Assembly (NCBI GenBank): GCA_037443425.1
Contig: JBBIOI010000004.1
Location: forward strand, 1 to 64,000
DNA from: JBBIOI01 sp037443425
GTDB lineage: Bacteria > Desulfobacterota > BSN033 > UBA1163
Length of the DNA stretch: 64,000 nucleotides
Reading direction: 5' to 3'
The number at the start of each line of letters is the position of its first letter. Position 1 is the first letter of the stretch. The notes beneath the pieces were generated by a model. The model searched no databases. It was not told where the DNA came from and saw only the letters and a program-made list of their open reading frames with translations. Of this stretch, positions 9,131 to 16,450 are shown in pieces. The translations under genes were made by a program, and so were the position numbers.

Positions 9131-9475
9131 ATGGGTATTGATATAGAAAGATTCTTAGAGATCACTAAAGGGCTTGAGGAAGGAAATAATGAGAAGAATG
9201 AGGAGTTTGAAAAACTAAGAAGACTATTTGAGAGATTTCATATTATCAATAGAAATTATCTGGATAAAGAATCTTTCTTAAAGGCAAAGGAATCCATATC
9301 ATCTATTGCCAGGACCATCGCAGATACAATAAATTTTATAGATTCAGAGATTACAAGACTTAGAATTAAAAGGGTAAAACTACCATTTGAAAATTTAGCG
9401 CTTGCTGAGATGCAAAAGATCCAGCGGAAAAATGAGCTGTTGATAAAAGAATATATTTCTAATTTTCAAAAGTAA
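9131..9475 (+). CDS. Small hypothetical helical protein
   Basis: A 114-aa, highly charged protein with no recognised domain. It looks entirely alpha-helical, with likely coiled-coil stretches (about residues 14-35 and 80-110); there is no signal peptide, membrane segment or cysteine. ATG 9131 is preceded by GTGGAGG at a suitable distance, which supports translation. It is followed 19 bases later by a radical SAM gene on the same strand and is probably co-transcribed with it. Function unknown. Confidence 0.7.
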   Translation: MGIDIERFLEITKGLEEGNNEKNEEFEKLRRLFERFHIINRNYLDKESFLKAKESISSIARTIADTINFIDSEITRLRIKRVKLPFENLALAEMQKIQRKNELLIKEYISNFQK

Positions 9476-9494
9476 CTTTTTGTAAGGATTAAAA

Positions 9495-10433
9495 ATGAAA
9501 AATTACAGATTTCTTTATGGACCTGTTCCATCAAGGCGTTTGGGAAGGTCTCTTGGAGTTGATATTATTACTTACAAATACTGTACTTATGATTGCATTT
9601 ATTGTCAGTCCGGAAAGACGACAAAGAAAACAACCTTAAGGAATTCCTATATCTCTCCAGATGAAATCTTAGAGGAGGTGGAAAGATTCCTCAAAGAAGA
9701 AGCCGTTCCTATTGATTATATCTCGCTATCTGGTTCTGGTGAACCAACCCTTCATTCAGGGATTAAAAATATTATTGATGGAATAAAAAAGATTACAGAA
9801 ATTCCAGTCGCTGTTATTACTAATGGTTCATTGTTGTATCTCGACGAAGTGAGACAGGATCTTCTTTCAGCAGACGTAGTCCTTCCTTCTATGGATGCTG
9901 TATCAGCAGAGATATTTGAGAAGATTAACAGGCCTGCCTCAGACATCTCTCTTGGCATGATTATTAACGGTCTTATCGAATTTCGAAAGATTTATAAAGG
10001 AGAGATCTGGCTTGAGATATTATTCTGTAAAGGTGTAAATGATGATGAGAATGAAGTTTTAAGGATGTTAGAGGTGGTAAGAAAGATCAATCCTGATAAG
10101 ATCCATCTCAATACGGTTGTTAGACCTCCTTCTGAGAGATGGGTTAAAGCATTAACACATGAGGAGATGGAAAGGATTCAGGCGTTATTCGGCCCCAAGG
10201 CTTCTATTATATCTGAATTTGATCGCCACTCTTCAGAAATTCTAATAGAAGATACGGAATCTGAGATCATCAAGATACTTAAACGGAGACCACTCTCTTT
10301 GATGGATTTATCCAAATTGACAGGGATTAAAGAAAGGGTTTTAGAGACTATGATTGAACCTATGGTTAGTGATGGAAAGATAATAAAGAAAAATTTTGGA
10401 AATTCTATCTTCTATGAAATTCCAAGGGAATGA
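9495..10433 (+). CDS. Radical SAM protein with C-terminal winged-helix-like domain
   Basis: 312 aa. The cluster motif is C30-x3-C34-x2-C37 (YCTYDCIYC), which binds the [4Fe-4S]-SAM centre. It is preceded by YGPVPSRRLGRSLGVD, a start typical of the COG0731-type radical SAM group. Other family features are SGSGEPTLH (about 77-85) and AVITNGSLL. After the barrel, about residues 250-305 (IIKILKRRPLSLMDLSKLTG then VLETMIEPMVSDGKI) resemble a winged helix. The reaction is not known for this subgroup; relation to the tRNA wyosine enzyme TYW1 is only distant. Convergent with the next gene, with a gap of 10 bases. Confidence 0.85.
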   Translation: MKNYRFLYGPVPSRRLGRSLGVDIITYKYCTYDCIYCQSGKTTKKTTLRNSYISPDEILEEVERFLKEEAVPIDYISLSGSGEPTLHSGIKNIIDGIKKITEIPVAVITNGSLLYLDEVRQDLLSADVVLPSMDAVSAEIFEKINRPASDISLGMIINGLIEFRKIYKGEIWLEILFCKGVNDDENEVLRMLEVVRKINPDKIHLNTVVRPPSERWVKALTHEEMERIQALFGPKASIISEFDRHSSEILIEDTESEIIKILKRRPLSLMDLSKLTGIKERVLETMIEPMVSDGKIIKKNFGNSIFYEIPRE

Positions 10434-10443
10434 GCATTCAGTT

Positions 10444-10725
10444 TTAGAGATTTAAAATTGTTGTTTCTATTTTCTTTTTTAAAGTCTCATCAATATTGTC
10501 TTTTCTCCAGTCCCAACTTGCATCTATTTCATCACGGGTTAGCTCTACCTCTTCGGTCCTCCCCCTCTTTGAAAGAGTAAAAACATAGGAGAAATCAAAT
10601 TTTCTCAAGTTTTCGATACGTACTTCAGGGTCATATTTATCTATCAACGATTCAACAAGACGTTTAACCTCACCCTTATCATCAAAAATACTATAACCAT
10701 CAAATCTATTAAAAGTGGGTGACAT
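10444..10725 (-). CDS. Hypothetical protein
   Basis: 93 aa, charged, without recognised domain, signal or membrane segment. A Shine-Dalgarno (AAAGGGA) precedes the ATG. It lies 26 bases downstream of the DUF35 gene on the same strand and may be the last gene of the ruvX-mltG-thiolase-DUF35 run. The stretch EVELTRDEIDASWDWRKDN is acidic/aromatic. Function unknown. Confidence 0.65.
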   Translation of the reverse strand: MSPTFNRFDGYSIFDDKGEVKRLVESLIDKYDPEVRIENLRKFDFSYVFTLSKRGRTEEVELTRDEIDASWDWRKDNIDETLKKKIETTILNL

Positions 10726-10751
10726 AAGTTCCCTTTTTAACTAAGATTTAT

Positions 10752-11165
10752 TTAGGCCTTTATAACTTCAAAGGAAAGCTGTCCATCATCATACTTAATT
10801 GGTCTTACTTTTACCTCAATTCCCACCTTTAGGTCTTCGGGTTTTATATCTTTTGATATTCTTGCAAAAAGCTTAAGCCCCTGGCCAAAATCGACAACTC
10901 CCATACTATAGGGAGGATCGTTTTCAAATCCAAATGGAGCGTAATAGGCTGTTGTAAAAGTCTCGAGCTTCCCCTTCTTTGGCATTTCAAACCAATCCAT
11001 GTTGTTAGAAAAACATTTTGCACAGTCGGCCCTTGGGGGAAAATACTTTGCCCCACAGTCTTTGCAGAAAGTTCCTTCTATTTTACCTTCAGCAAGAAGA
11101 TCAACAAATTTTGCAGTTTTTGTAACTGAAGTAAAACTTCTTCTTCCAAATTTCTCAAAACCCAT
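10752..11165 (-). CDS. DUF35 zinc-ribbon/OB-fold acyl-CoA-binding protein
   Basis: 137 aa, normal length. An N-terminal helix is followed by a rubredoxin-like zinc ribbon with two Cys pairs (CKDCG and CAKC, about residues 36-54). An OB-fold follows, with PYSMGVVDFGQGLKLFARI and VKVRPIKYDDGQLSFEVIK. DUF35 proteins form a complex with the thiolase encoded beside them and bind the CoA part of the substrate, channelling acyl-CoA. The gene starts 4 bases after the thiolase stop, with a strong Shine-Dalgarno (GGGGAGGT). Confidence 0.9.
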   Translation of the reverse strand: MGFEKFGRRSFTSVTKTAKFVDLLAEGKIEGTFCKDCGAKYFPPRADCAKCFSNNMDWFEMPKKGKLETFTTAYYAPFGFENDPPYSMGVVDFGQGLKLFARISKDIKPEDLKVGIEVKVRPIKYDDGQLSFEVIKA

Positions 11166-11169
11166 CTTT

Positions 11170-12351
11170 TTACCTCCCCAATATAGTTACATTGCCATAA
11201 AGACCAACTCCACCAATATTATGAACAAGACCAATATCTGGTTCACCAGGTACCTGCATCGGTCCGGCTTCACCTATAAGTTGAAGGACAATTGTACGAA
11301 TCTGTGAACCTCCGGTTGCACCAATAGGATGTCCTTTAGATAATAGACCTCCATCAACATTAACAGGGATTCTACCCTCTTTGTATGTTGCCTTCTCTCG
11401 GATAAGCTGTTTACCTTCACCCATTGGTGCAAATCCAAGTCCCTCGTAAGCCATGATTTCTGCGATAGTGAAACAATCATGTACTTCAGCAACTTTTATA
11501 TCTTTTGGGGTGACTCCTGCCATTTTATATGCCTGCTCGGCTGCTGCATAGCCCACTGTTAATCCCTTAGAAAAGTCAGGTCTTGCTGCCATATTGACTG
11601 CCTCTGAGGCAGTTCCAATACCTAATATCCACACAGGTTTTTTTGAAAAGATCTTTGCCTTTTCTGCGTTAGCAAGAATGATACAGGAGCTTCCATCTGC
11701 ATTTGCGCAACAGTCTCCAACCCTTAATGGCCAGGCAACAGGTGCAGCCATTTTTGCTTCTGGATTTTCAGGATTAAAATCTTCAGGCTTTACCTGTTTT
11801 CTATAGACTGCCCTATCATTTAGCACACCGTAGGTTGATGCCTTGATTCTTACATTCATTAAGTCTTCGTGTGTAAGTCCATGCTTTGCCATATATGCTT
11901 GGGCATAAAGTGCATAGTATGCAGGCATCATTGTTCCAAAAGGCGATTCCCACTGGATATCTGCACCCCTTCCCATTCTCTCCTGAGATTCGGCTGAGGT
12001 GATCTCAGACATCTTTTGAAATCCAAGCACGACAACAACATCATGGAGCCCTGCCTTTATCATACTATAGGCAACCTTTAGACCCGTGCTACTTGATGAG
12101 CAGATCGTTTCTACATAAAGGGTAGGCTGAGGGATAAGTCCGAGGTATTCAGCAATGACGCCTGCAGGAGACCTCTGTTTGTCATATTCAGGGGCAGAGC
12201 AGATTACAGATGCGTCAACTTCTTTCTGTGTGATACCAGCATCCTTCATTGCCTCTCTGAATGCTTCAAATGCAAGTTCCCTGATTGATCCCTCATAACC
12301 CCTCACAAAGTGGCTCTGACCAACACCAATTATAGCTACCTCTTTTTTCAT
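11170..12351 (-). CDS. Thiolase (SCP2/DUF35-associated type acetyl-CoA C-acyltransferase)
   Basis: 393 aa. The nucleophile Cys84 lies in ETICSSSSTGLK, the first catalytic His in GGLLSKGHPIGATGG (about 347) and HDCFTIAEIMAYEGLGF is the usual middle motif. The second catalytic Cys of biosynthetic thiolases (CxG near the C terminus) is replaced by HNIGGVG, as is usual in SCP2-like, DUF35-partnered thiolases. It would condense or cleave 3-ketoacyl-CoA; in this organism thiolysis of 3-oxoacyl-CoA in ring-cleavage beta-oxidation is a reasonable guess. Its ATG overlaps the mltG stop (ATGA), so expression is tied to the housekeeping pair mltG-ruvX. Confidence 0.88.
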   Translation of the reverse strand: MKKEVAIIGVGQSHFVRGYEGSIRELAFEAFREAMKDAGITQKEVDASVICSAPEYDKQRSPAGVIAEYLGLIPQPTLYVETICSSSSTGLKVAYSMIKAGLHDVVVVLGFQKMSEITSAESQERMGRGADIQWESPFGTMMPAYYALYAQAYMAKHGLTHEDLMNVRIKASTYGVLNDRAVYRKQVKPEDFNPENPEAKMAAPVAWPLRVGDCCANADGSSCIILANAEKAKIFSKKPVWILGIGTASEAVNMAARPDFSKGLTVGYAAAEQAYKMAGVTPKDIKVAEVHDCFTIAEIMAYEGLGFAPMGEGKQLIREKATYKEGRIPVNVDGGLLSKGHPIGATGGSQIRTIVLQLIGEAGPMQVPGEPDIGLVHNIGGVGLYGNVTILGR

Positions 12352-13403
12352 TTAAGGCCCTCCCTCTGATCTTTTGTCATTGTTTTTAAACCATTTTTTA
12401 AAGACTTCTGATATTTTAATACAGCTCTATTATGTTCTTCAAGGCTTGAAGAAAAAAAATGTGAGCCATCATTTTTTGAGACAAAATAGAGATATGGTAC
12501 CTGAGCTGGGAAAATAGCTGCCCTTATCGATTCTCTTCCAGGATTACAGATTGGGGTGGGTGGAAGCCCTGATTTGATATATGTATTGTATACAGTTTGT
12601 TTCGTAAGATGCTCTTTTTTAAGATTTCCATCAAAATCTTTTAATCCATATATTACTGTTGGATCGCTCTGAAGGGGCATATTTTTATTCAAACGGTTAT
12701 AAAATACTGCTGAGATCAAAGGTTTTTCTTCTGATAGCGAAGTTTCCTTTTCTATAATTGATGCCATGATGATAATCTCTCTTTCCGAAATCTTTAGATT
12801 ATTTCGAGCAACATTTAATTCCTCATAAAATACCTTCTTAAACTGGTTGACCATAATCCTTATAACTTCCTCAGGATCCATCTCTTTCATTAGATGATAT
12901 GTTTCGGGAAATAATAATCCTTCAAGACTTTGAGAGGCTAAGTTTGAAAGACCAAGTGATGAAATAAGATCTTGAGAATAGACCTTTTTAAGAAATTCAT
13001 CTTTATCAACAATATTTAAATCCCATAAAAGTTGAGCAATCTGGTTAACCGTATATCCCTCAGGAATTGTTATCAGCTGACTTTTTACCTGGCCATCTAA
13101 AAGTATACCTAAGACCTGCCATGGATATAGGTTTGTCGGAATTTCATACTCGCCCGCCTTAATCATCCCCTTTTTGCCTACCAATGTGGTCATTAAAATA
13201 AAAAATTGTTTATTCTTTATGATTCTTTCCCTTTCAAGCAGTTCAGATATCTTTTTAAGGCTACTACCCTTTTTTATAAGTATTGTTCTCGTGGATTCTC
13301 TATTTTCGGGAGGGGACAATATTGAACAATAGAATAGTATCAAAGAGATTAGAAGAGAACCTGCAGCGAGGATTAAGACTTTAAATTTTGGGTTCGATAT
13401 CAT
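12348..13403 (-). CDS. mltG: Endolytic murein transglycosylase MltG (YceG)
   Basis: 351 aa. One membrane anchor at about residues 8-28 (VLILAAGSLLISLILFYCSI), a LysM-like region (GSSLKKISELLERERII), then the YceG catalytic domain. The latter has IMASIIEKE, whose Glu218 corresponds to the catalytic Glu of the family, and PLQSDPTVIYGL. It cuts nascent glycan strands in the periplasm and sets their length. It overlaps ruvX by 23 bases, the classic mltG-ruvX arrangement, and overlaps the thiolase start by 4 bases. Confidence 0.95.
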   Translation of the reverse strand: MISNPKFKVLILAAGSLLISLILFYCSILSPPENRESTRTILIKKGSSLKKISELLERERIIKNKQFFILMTTLVGKKGMIKAGEYEIPTNLYPWQVLGILLDGQVKSQLITIPEGYTVNQIAQLLWDLNIVDKDEFLKKVYSQDLISSLGLSNLASQSLEGLLFPETYHLMKEMDPEEVIRIMVNQFKKVFYEELNVARNNLKISEREIIIMASIIEKETSLSEEKPLISAVFYNRLNKNMPLQSDPTVIYGLKDFDGNLKKEHLTKQTVYNTYIKSGLPPTPICNPGRESIRAAIFPAQVPYLYFVSKNDGSHFFSSSLEEHNRAVLKYQKSLKNGLKTMTKDQREGLK

Positions 13404-13821
13404 ATTTTATATTTTTAAGTCTGTCTATATATCCTTGCAGTATAATTACTGCTGCTAATTTGTCGATCACACGTTTTCTCTTTTTCCTCGAGAGGTCTGC
13501 CTTTAAGAGTACTCTTGAGGCTTCCAATGTTGATAATCTCTCATCCCATGTTTCTATCGGTAGATTTGTATGGCCTTTAAATTCCTCTATCCACTTAAGG
13601 ATTTTTTGGGCCTGACTCCCTAATGTGCCATTCATATTCTTGGGAAGGCCTATAACAATCTTTTCAATATTGAAACTTTTTATTATTTTATCTAATTCTT
13701 TAAAGGTTTCACCTTTTGATTTTACTTCGATAGTCTTTAAACCCTGGGCAGTAAGTCCAAGTTCATCGCTTATGGCAACGCCTATTTTCTCTGTCCCTAT
13801 GTCTAATCCCATGATCCTCAT
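13381..13821 (-). CDS. ruvX: Putative Holliday junction resolvase / pre-16S rRNA nuclease RuvX (YqgF)
   Basis: 146 aa, full length. RNase H-like fold with the acidic residues in GLDIGTEKIGVAISD (N terminus), VIGLPKNMNGT and DERLSTLEA, ending in the conserved KKRKRVIDKLAAVIILQGYID. The family processes 16S rRNA 5' ends and has been proposed to act on Holliday junctions. First gene of the minus-strand run ruvX-mltG-thiolase-DUF35. Confidence 0.95.
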   Translation of the reverse strand: MRIMGLDIGTEKIGVAISDELGLTAQGLKTIEVKSKGETFKELDKIIKSFNIEKIVIGLPKNMNGTLGSQAQKILKWIEEFKGHTNLPIETWDERLSTLEASRVLLKADLSRKKRKRVIDKLAAVIILQGYIDRLKNIKYDIEPKI

Positions 13822-13872
13822 ACATCTTTTTTGTCCTATTTATATCCTAATGTCAAGGTAACTCAACTCTAT

Positions 13873-14093
13873 GAGAGCTCTGAAAAATTATTTAAAAATC
13901 TTTTCATACTGGGGAGGTGGGCTGAAAAAGCCTTCGATCGGATACCTTTATTAGTTTAGCACTATTGATTAATCCCCTTAAAATAATTGTGTTCTTTCTC
14001 AAGTGATTGTTAACAATTTAAACATTAAAAGCCCGCATTCGAAGGGTTTTGAACCCTACCTCCCCAGTCTATTAAGGACTTTTTCAGATCTCT
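13873..14093. repeat. Full-length R1 element (MITE-like), copy A
   Basis: 221 bp, from GAGAGCTCTGAAAAA to TTTTTCAGATCTCT: imperfect terminal inverted repeats, each arm continuing as a longer imperfect inverted repeat (left ...GGGGAGGTGG..GAAAAAGCC; right ..CCCGCATTCGAAGGG..CCTACCTCCCC). It is flanked by the 6-bp direct repeat CTCTAT at 13867-13872 and 14094-14099. No open frame of note. It lies between ruvX and the acyl-CoA dehydrogenase gene, which diverge. Confidence 0.85.
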
Positions 14094-14106
14094 CTCTATT
14101 CCACCA

Positions 14107-14154
14107 GACATCTGAAAAAGTCTTTGAAAGACTTGGAAATTAGGGTTCAAAACA
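14107..14154 (-). repeat. Right arm of an R1 element
   Basis: CATCTGAAAAAGTCTTTGAAAG followed by ACTTGGAAATTAGGGTTCAAAAC is the reverse complement of the right arm of the full R1 copies. It begins only 14 bases after copy A and is joined on its right to an R2 repeat. Confidence 0.7.
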
Positions 14155-14168
14155 TCCTTTTTTATCAA

Positions 14169-14243
14169 TCATTGCTGGCACCCAAAGGGTGCGTGGCAAT
14201 CCGATGAAGTCATTGCGAGTCCTTATTGGAGCATGGCAATCTC
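14169..14243. repeat. R2 repeat (TCATTGC / GTGGCAATC), copy 2
   Basis: Contains TCATTGCTGGC...GCGTGGCAATCCG, then GTCATTGCGAG...GCATGGCAATCTC, i.e. two head-to-tail half units. The lead-in TTTTTTATCAATCATTGC is shared with the copy at 62366. Remaining sequence up to 14339 is AT-rich with nothing recognisable. Confidence 0.7.
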
Positions 14244-14339
14244 ATTCTTTAAAAAAGGGATTTAGAGGTTTTAAGTATTCAATTTTTAAAAAATTTAATA
14301 AATCCAATAAATTGGTAATTTTTCATAGGTATAGGTGGC

Positions 14340-14368
14340 TTGACAAAAATTAAAAGGTTTGTTATAAA
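14340..14368 (+). promoter_or_regulatory. Sigma-70 promoter of the bam-type catabolic operon
   Basis: TTGACA (14340-14345), 17-base spacer, TATAAA (14363-14368). This near-consensus promoter is placed about 33 bases ahead of the ATG of the acyl-CoA dehydrogenase gene, with a strong Shine-Dalgarno (GGGAGGAGGGGG) in between. No clear operator dyad is seen, so strong constitutive expression is possible. Confidence 0.75.
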
Positions 14369-14400
14369 ATGCACAATCTCAAAAGGGAGGAGGGGGTTTT

Positions 14401-15546
14401 ATGGATTTTAGGCTTACAGAAGAACAAGAAGCAATGAGGGAAATGGCAAAGAATTTTGCTGAAAAGAAGATAGCTCCAACTATGGAGGAGGATGAAAAGG
14501 AGCATCGCTTCAGAAGAGAGATAGTTAAAGAGATGGCAAAACTTGGTTTCTTTGGGTGTCTTGCCCCTGAAAAGTACGGTGGGAATGAAAGCGGATTTCT
14601 TGCTGCAACATTAATGACAGAGGAGATAGCAAGGATTTCTCCATCATGGGGTCTTCCATTCAATCTCCAGATGAATTCCATTCAGACAGTGCTTCTAAAT
14701 TTTGGAACTGAAGAGCAACGAGAACGCTGGATTCCGAAGCTGATAAATGCAGATCTCCTTGGGTGTTTTGCCATCACTGAGCCGAACTCAGGATCGGATG
14801 TGGCCTCAATGAAATCTACAGCCCAAGAAACAGAGGATGGATTCATACTTAATGGGACAAAGATGTGGATATCAGGGGTTCCGGTTGCAGACATTGGAAT
14901 TGTATATGCATATACAGATCGGTCAGCAAAGCATAGGGGAATTTCAGCATTTATAGTAGATATGCACTCTCCAGGCGTTACTCAGAAGGCAATTGAGACT
15001 AAATTGGGTCTATTCTGTGCCCCAACAGGAGAGATTGTTTTTGACAATGTAAAACTTCCAAAGGATAGTTTGGTAGGTCAGAAAGGAGATGGTTTTAAGA
15101 TATGTATGGCAATGCTCGATAATACGCGACTATCTTCAGCTGCAAGGGCTGTTGGAGTTGCAAGGGCATGTCGTGAGCATTCGGTTCGTTATGCAAATGA
15201 GAGGGAACAATTTGGACAGACCATTGCCAACTTTCAGATGATTCAGGAGCAGATTGCAGAGATGTATGTAGAGGAAGAAGCTGCCCGCCTCTTGGTCTAC
15301 AGGGCTGCCTGCAATAGAGATCTCGGAATGAGAAATACTATTGAAGTTTCATGTGCCAAGTACTTTGCAGCAGAGGTTGCTGTAAGGGCTGCCAATACTG
15401 CTGTTAAAATATTTGGCTCTTATGGATTCTCATCAGAATATCCAGTAGAAAGATTTTATAGAGATGCAAAATCTTACCAGATTGTTGAAGGGACATCTAA
15501 TATTCAGAAGGTCATTATTGCAAGAAATGTCTTAGGGATTAAATAA
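14401..15546 (+). CDS. Acyl-CoA dehydrogenase
   Basis: 381 aa, full-length FAD enzyme oxidising the alpha-beta bond of an acyl-CoA and passing electrons to ETF. Motifs: FAITEPNSGSDVASMKS (FAD/substrate loop), TKMWISG, REQFGQTIANFQMIQ, IFGSYGFSSEYPVERFYRD and QIVEGTSNIQ with the usual catalytic Glu (about 363). First gene of the operon that leads to bamQ-bamA. Possible roles are glutaryl-CoA dehydrogenase (non-decarboxylating or decarboxylating) after ring cleavage, or an alicyclic acyl-CoA dehydrogenase. A biotin carrier directly downstream makes a glutaryl/glutaconyl-CoA step attractive, but the substrate cannot be read from sequence. Confidence 0.92.
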   Translation: MDFRLTEEQEAMREMAKNFAEKKIAPTMEEDEKEHRFRREIVKEMAKLGFFGCLAPEKYGGNESGFLAATLMTEEIARISPSWGLPFNLQMNSIQTVLLNFGTEEQRERWIPKLINADLLGCFAITEPNSGSDVASMKSTAQETEDGFILNGTKMWISGVPVADIGIVYAYTDRSAKHRGISAFIVDMHSPGVTQKAIETKLGLFCAPTGEIVFDNVKLPKDSLVGQKGDGFKICMAMLDNTRLSSAARAVGVARACREHSVRYANEREQFGQTIANFQMIQEQIAEMYVEEEAARLLVYRAACNRDLGMRNTIEVSCAKYFAAEVAVRAANTAVKIFGSYGFSSEYPVERFYRDAKSYQIVEGTSNIQKVIIARNVLGIK

Positions 15547-15575
15547 AAAGTTTGATTAAAAGGAGGAAAAGGATT

Positions 15576-15791
15576 ATGGCCACACCCGTAACTGTGCCAA
15601 TGGTTGGAAAGATCGTTTCAGTATCAGTAAAGGTAGGTGATAAGGTAGAAGAGAATGATCAGGTGGCTGTTTTAGAGGCAATGAAGATGGAGATGCCTGT
15701 TGTAGCACCCGTGGGAGGCACAATAAAAGAGGTTTGTGTAAAACCAGGACAAGAAGTTGAGGCAGAGGCTGTTATAGCTATTATTGAATAG
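15576..15791 (+). CDS. Biotin carboxyl carrier domain protein
   Basis: 71 aa single-domain biotinyl protein. LEAMKMEM carries the biotin-accepting Lys37, flanked by the hammerhead strands MVGKIVSVSVKVGDKVEEND and PVGGTIKEVCVKPGQEVEAE. An upstream in-frame ATG (15552) exists, but AAAGGAGG sits 9-11 bases before ATG 15576, which gives the standard N terminus MATPVTVPMVGK. Stand-alone carriers serve decarboxylase pumps or acyl-CoA carboxylases, such as glutaconyl-CoA or methylmalonyl-CoA decarboxylase. No carboxyltransferase or membrane beta subunit is present in the window. It lies 29 bases after the acyl-CoA dehydrogenase gene. Confidence 0.92.
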   Translation: MATPVTVPMVGKIVSVSVKVGDKVEENDQVAVLEAMKMEMPVVAPVGGTIKEVCVKPGQEVEAEAVIAIIE

Positions 15792-15809
15792 CTATAAGGG
15801 GCTTAAGGG

Positions 15810-16268
15810 ATGAAAGAGGATTTTTTATCACAGGTTAAAATAAGACCAATAAGTGTTAATGATTTGGATTCAATTGTAGAGATAGAGAGAAAGATTTTAG
15901 GCAAGGCGAGAAGGGACTATTGGAAAAATAAGCTGGAAGATTCTAATAAGAGATATCCTCTTTCTTCCCTTGTTGCCGAATACAATGAAAAAGTTATAGG
16001 GTTTATAGTTGGCGAGGTAAGTGGCTGGGAATTTGGTGTACCAGATACAGTTGCTTGGATAAGCACCATTGGGGTGGATCCACAATATCAACATAAAGGT
16101 GTTGCCAGAAAGCTGGGACAAGAATTCATTAAGAATCTTAAATCATTTGGAGTTACAATTGTATATACACTCGTAAATTGGAATGATTGGGATTTATTAA
16201 AATTTTTCAGAAATATGGGCTTTTCAAGAGGAGGGGAAATGATAAACCTCGAGCTTAAGCTTGATTAG
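15810..16268 (+). CDS. GNAT-family N-acetyltransferase
   Basis: 152 aa. GNAT fold: RPISVNDLDSIVEIERKIL (strand 1/helix 1), LVAEYNEKVIGFIVGE, and motif A with the acetyl-CoA loop ISTIGVDPQYQHKGVARKL (pattern Q/R-x-x-G-x-G/A). C-terminal FFRNMGFSRGGEMINLEL. Its closest general type is a RimI-like protein acetyltransferase. It is embedded in the catabolic operon 18 bases after the biotin carrier, so acylation of pathway enzymes is a possible job, but the substrate is unknown. Confidence 0.85.
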   Translation: MKEDFLSQVKIRPISVNDLDSIVEIERKILGKARRDYWKNKLEDSNKRYPLSSLVAEYNEKVIGFIVGEVSGWEFGVPDTVAWISTIGVDPQYQHKGVARKLGQEFIKNLKSFGVTIVYTLVNWNDWDLLKFFRNMGFSRGGEMINLELKLD

Positions 16269-16282
16269 TCTCCTTAATTTAT

Positions 16283-16300
16283 CCCTCCTCGAGGGTATTT
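16283..16300 (+). terminator. Weak hairpin/T-run after the GNAT gene
   Basis: CCCTC-CTC-GAGGG followed by TATTTTTATATT, 15 bases after the GNAT stop. A five-pair stem makes it a weak or partial terminator, which may attenuate transcription into the downstream genes. Confidence 0.35.
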
Positions 16301-16450
16301 TTATATTATAGATTATCTAACCTTCAATTCGTTCCCAAAAGATTTATTCAGGGAGCGGGGCACAATTAACAGAAAAATTTCTTGTATTTTTCAGGGAATT
16401 TTGGTAATTTAAGAATATTTGAGAATATATTCACAAGAGGAGGGATTTTA

